Shown one piece after another: positions 3,920-5,071 of a DNA stretch of 5,071 nt. Both the position numbers and the translations under genes were made by a program. This stretch comes from CAZOHN01 sp964579325 (GTDB lineage Bacteria > Pseudomonadota > Alphaproteobacteria > Rhodobacterales > Rhodobacteraceae), in contig CAZOHN010000245.1 of the NCBI GenBank assembly GCA_964579325.1, positions 1-5,071 on the forward strand. Reading direction: 5' to 3'. Each line of letters opens with the position of its first letter. Position 1 is the first letter of the stretch. The notes beneath the pieces are model-generated. The model made no database searches. It saw only the letters and a list, made by a program, of their open reading frames with translations, and was not told the origin of the DNA.

Positions 3920-5071
3920 TCATGTCAGCGGCCAGGGCAGGTCGACGTATTCCTGTAACAGCCCCGGCGGGAAGTCCCGGCCCAACGATCCGGCCAGCAC
4001 GCATATCAGCGTGATCGCCGAGGCCGTCAGAACCAGCGTTCGCGCCCAGCTGACCTGCGCCCTGTACTGGAAGTAGGCGAGCATGAAGATCGCCAGTGCG
4101 ATTATGAACCCGAAGAGCGCCGACAGCGCCAACAGCCCCGCGAACCAGCCGAGTGTCGTCCACAGCCCGTGCGGTGCCTCGCCATCCTCGCCGCCCTGTT
4201 CGTGGTCGGCGAAGATCGCGTCGTCCTCCGCCGCGCGACGCATCCGCAGCAGAAGCAGGCTACAGCCGATCAGGGTGGCAATTCCCACAGCCAGAGGGAA
4301 CACCTTGTCGCCGGCGAAGCCGATTGTCGTGGCATTCCAGACTGACGCCACCACATAGATCGTGATGGCAACCATGAAGATCACCGGTGCGCGCTTGGCC
4401 CCGGTCGGTACCGGGTCGTTGCCATAGACGTGCTTGCCCTGCTTCAACCCGATCCAGACCGATGCCACGGTGAGCACGAGGATGCCAAGGACCAACGGCG
4501 TGCCGACGTAATCCAGAAAGCCCTCGAACCCGCCCCGGCGTATCCGAGCGCTCGCGATCTGGTAGAACTGGCTGGCATAGGCCTCGGCCTGCGACGACAG
4601 AACGAAGCCGATCAGGAAGGCGGCGCGCGAAAAGTCGAACCGCCGCAGGAAGATGCCGATGAGTCCGATCGCCATGAGCGCCACGAGGTCGCCCAGCGAC
4701 TGCCGTGCCTGAAAGGCGGCGAAGGCGATCATCATGAACAGGAACGGCGCAAGCAGCGTGAAGCGGATCGTGGTCAGGCGCGCGATCGGGTTGGCGAGGA
4801 AGATGCACAGACCTGCCCCCACGACATTCGCCAACGCCAGCGACCACACGATGGTATAGGTGATGTCGAGGTTGTTGCGCACCATGTGCGGACCGGCCTC
4901 GTAGCCAAGCAGTGCCAGGCCGCCGATGAACACCGCCATCGAGGCAGACCCCGGGATGCCGAAAACCAGCGTCGGCACAAGCCCGCCGCCTTCCTTGGCG
5001 TTGTTCGAGCTTTCCGGCCCGATCACGCCGCGGATGTCGCCCTTGCCGAACTGCGACTTGTCCTTGGCCGT
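3920..5071 (-). CDS. tctA: Tripartite tricarboxylate transporter permease, TctA C-terminal half fused to TctB-like domain (5' end outside window)
   Basis: Inner-membrane part of a TTT uptake system, which takes di- or tricarboxylates delivered by a periplasmic TctC-type binding protein. The 383 residues in the window start mid-protein. Residues 9-22 (GKGDIRGVIGPESS) and 28-44 with the PTLVFGIPG motif are the second conserved TctA signature, PTL..GIPGS. TctA-like helices follow to about residue 210, including IGIFLRRFDFSRAAFLIGFV, the family's lGy.mrr..fp.aPlliGfvL. A hydrophilic linker (QGKHVYGNDPVPTGAKR, 211-227) leads to a TctB-like unit: a pair of helices around VFPLAVGIATLIGC, an acidic linker (DDAIFADHEQGGEDGEAP), then two or more helices and a short C-terminus with LPWPL. 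TctA (~500 residues) and TctB (~150) are normally separate genes, so this is a fusion. No internal stop or frameshift is visible. No TctC gene is in view; it may lie upstream. Confidence 0.88.
   Translation of the reverse strand, partial: TAKDKSQFGKGDIRGVIGPESSNNAKEGGGLVPTLVFGIPGSASMAVFIGGLALLGYEAGPHMVRNNLDITYTIVWSLALANVVGAGLCIFLANPIARLTTIRFTLLAPFLFMMIAFAAFQARQSLGDLVALMAIGLIGIFLRRFDFSRAAFLIGFVLSSQAEAYASQFYQIASARIRRGGFEGFLDYVGTPLVLGILVLTVASVWIGLKQGKHVYGNDPVPTGAKRAPVIFMVAITIYVVASVWNATTIGFAGDKVFPLAVGIATLIGCSLLLLRMRRAAEDDAIFADHEQGGEDGEAPHGLWTTLGWFAGLLALSALFGFIIALAIFMLAYFQYRAQVSWARTLVLTASAITLICVLAGSLGRDFPPGLLQEYVDLPWPLT

Noticed and set aside
2551..4014. Long open frame (about 487 codons) on the plus strand opposite the PrpF-family gene
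   Set aside because: It shows biased composition without motifs, while the minus strand codes for a clear PrpF-family enzyme over the same bases.
1..5071. tRNA or rRNA genes, CRISPR arrays, phage or defence genes
   Set aside because: I looked for regular spaced repeats, tRNA cloverleaf motifs and recognisable protein families of these kinds and found none.

Overview
This is a GC-rich, alphaproteobacterial chromosomal fragment. The N-terminus of a class II fructose-1,6-bisphosphatase (GlpX) and the organic-acid transport genes look most like the family Rhodobacteraceae. That placement rests on remembered protein similarity, not on a search. All intact genes read on the minus strand.

Layout, in minus-strand transcription order (high to low coordinates). 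(1) 5071-3920: a tripartite tricarboxylate transporter membrane protein, cut by the window edge, in which a TctA large-subunit C-terminal half runs in frame into a TctB-like small subunit. (2) 3861-2770: a PrpF/4-oxalomesaconate-tautomerase family isomerase. (3) 2746-1664: an AbrB-family duplicated membrane protein. (4) 1599-1528: only the first ~24 codons of a D-2-hydroxyacid dehydrogenase, cut off by insertion-sequence DNA. (5) 1221-1530, plus strand: the left part of an IS3-family element with a frameshifted orfA. (6) 1134-587: a decayed inositol 2-dehydrogenase (iolG-like) pseudogene with large internal deletions and a frameshift. (7) 580-240: gene-free DNA with two strong inverted repeats and a short tandem repeat. 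(8) 236-1: the 5' end of glpX, running off the window.

The first four genes are closely spaced (58, 23 and 64 nt) and look like one operon: take up a di- or tricarboxylate, isomerise it, and move or oxidise a product. The dehydrogenase that would have ended the operon is destroyed. The 1.4 kb between abrB and glpX is therefore not ordinary intergenic DNA. It is a deletion scar in which two enzyme genes and one transposon survive as fragments. The substrate cannot be read from the sequence.

I found no tRNA, rRNA, CRISPR array or phage gene. I do not see a new defence or mobile system. The most interesting material is the pseudogene scar, the TctA-TctB fusion and the structured glpX leader.
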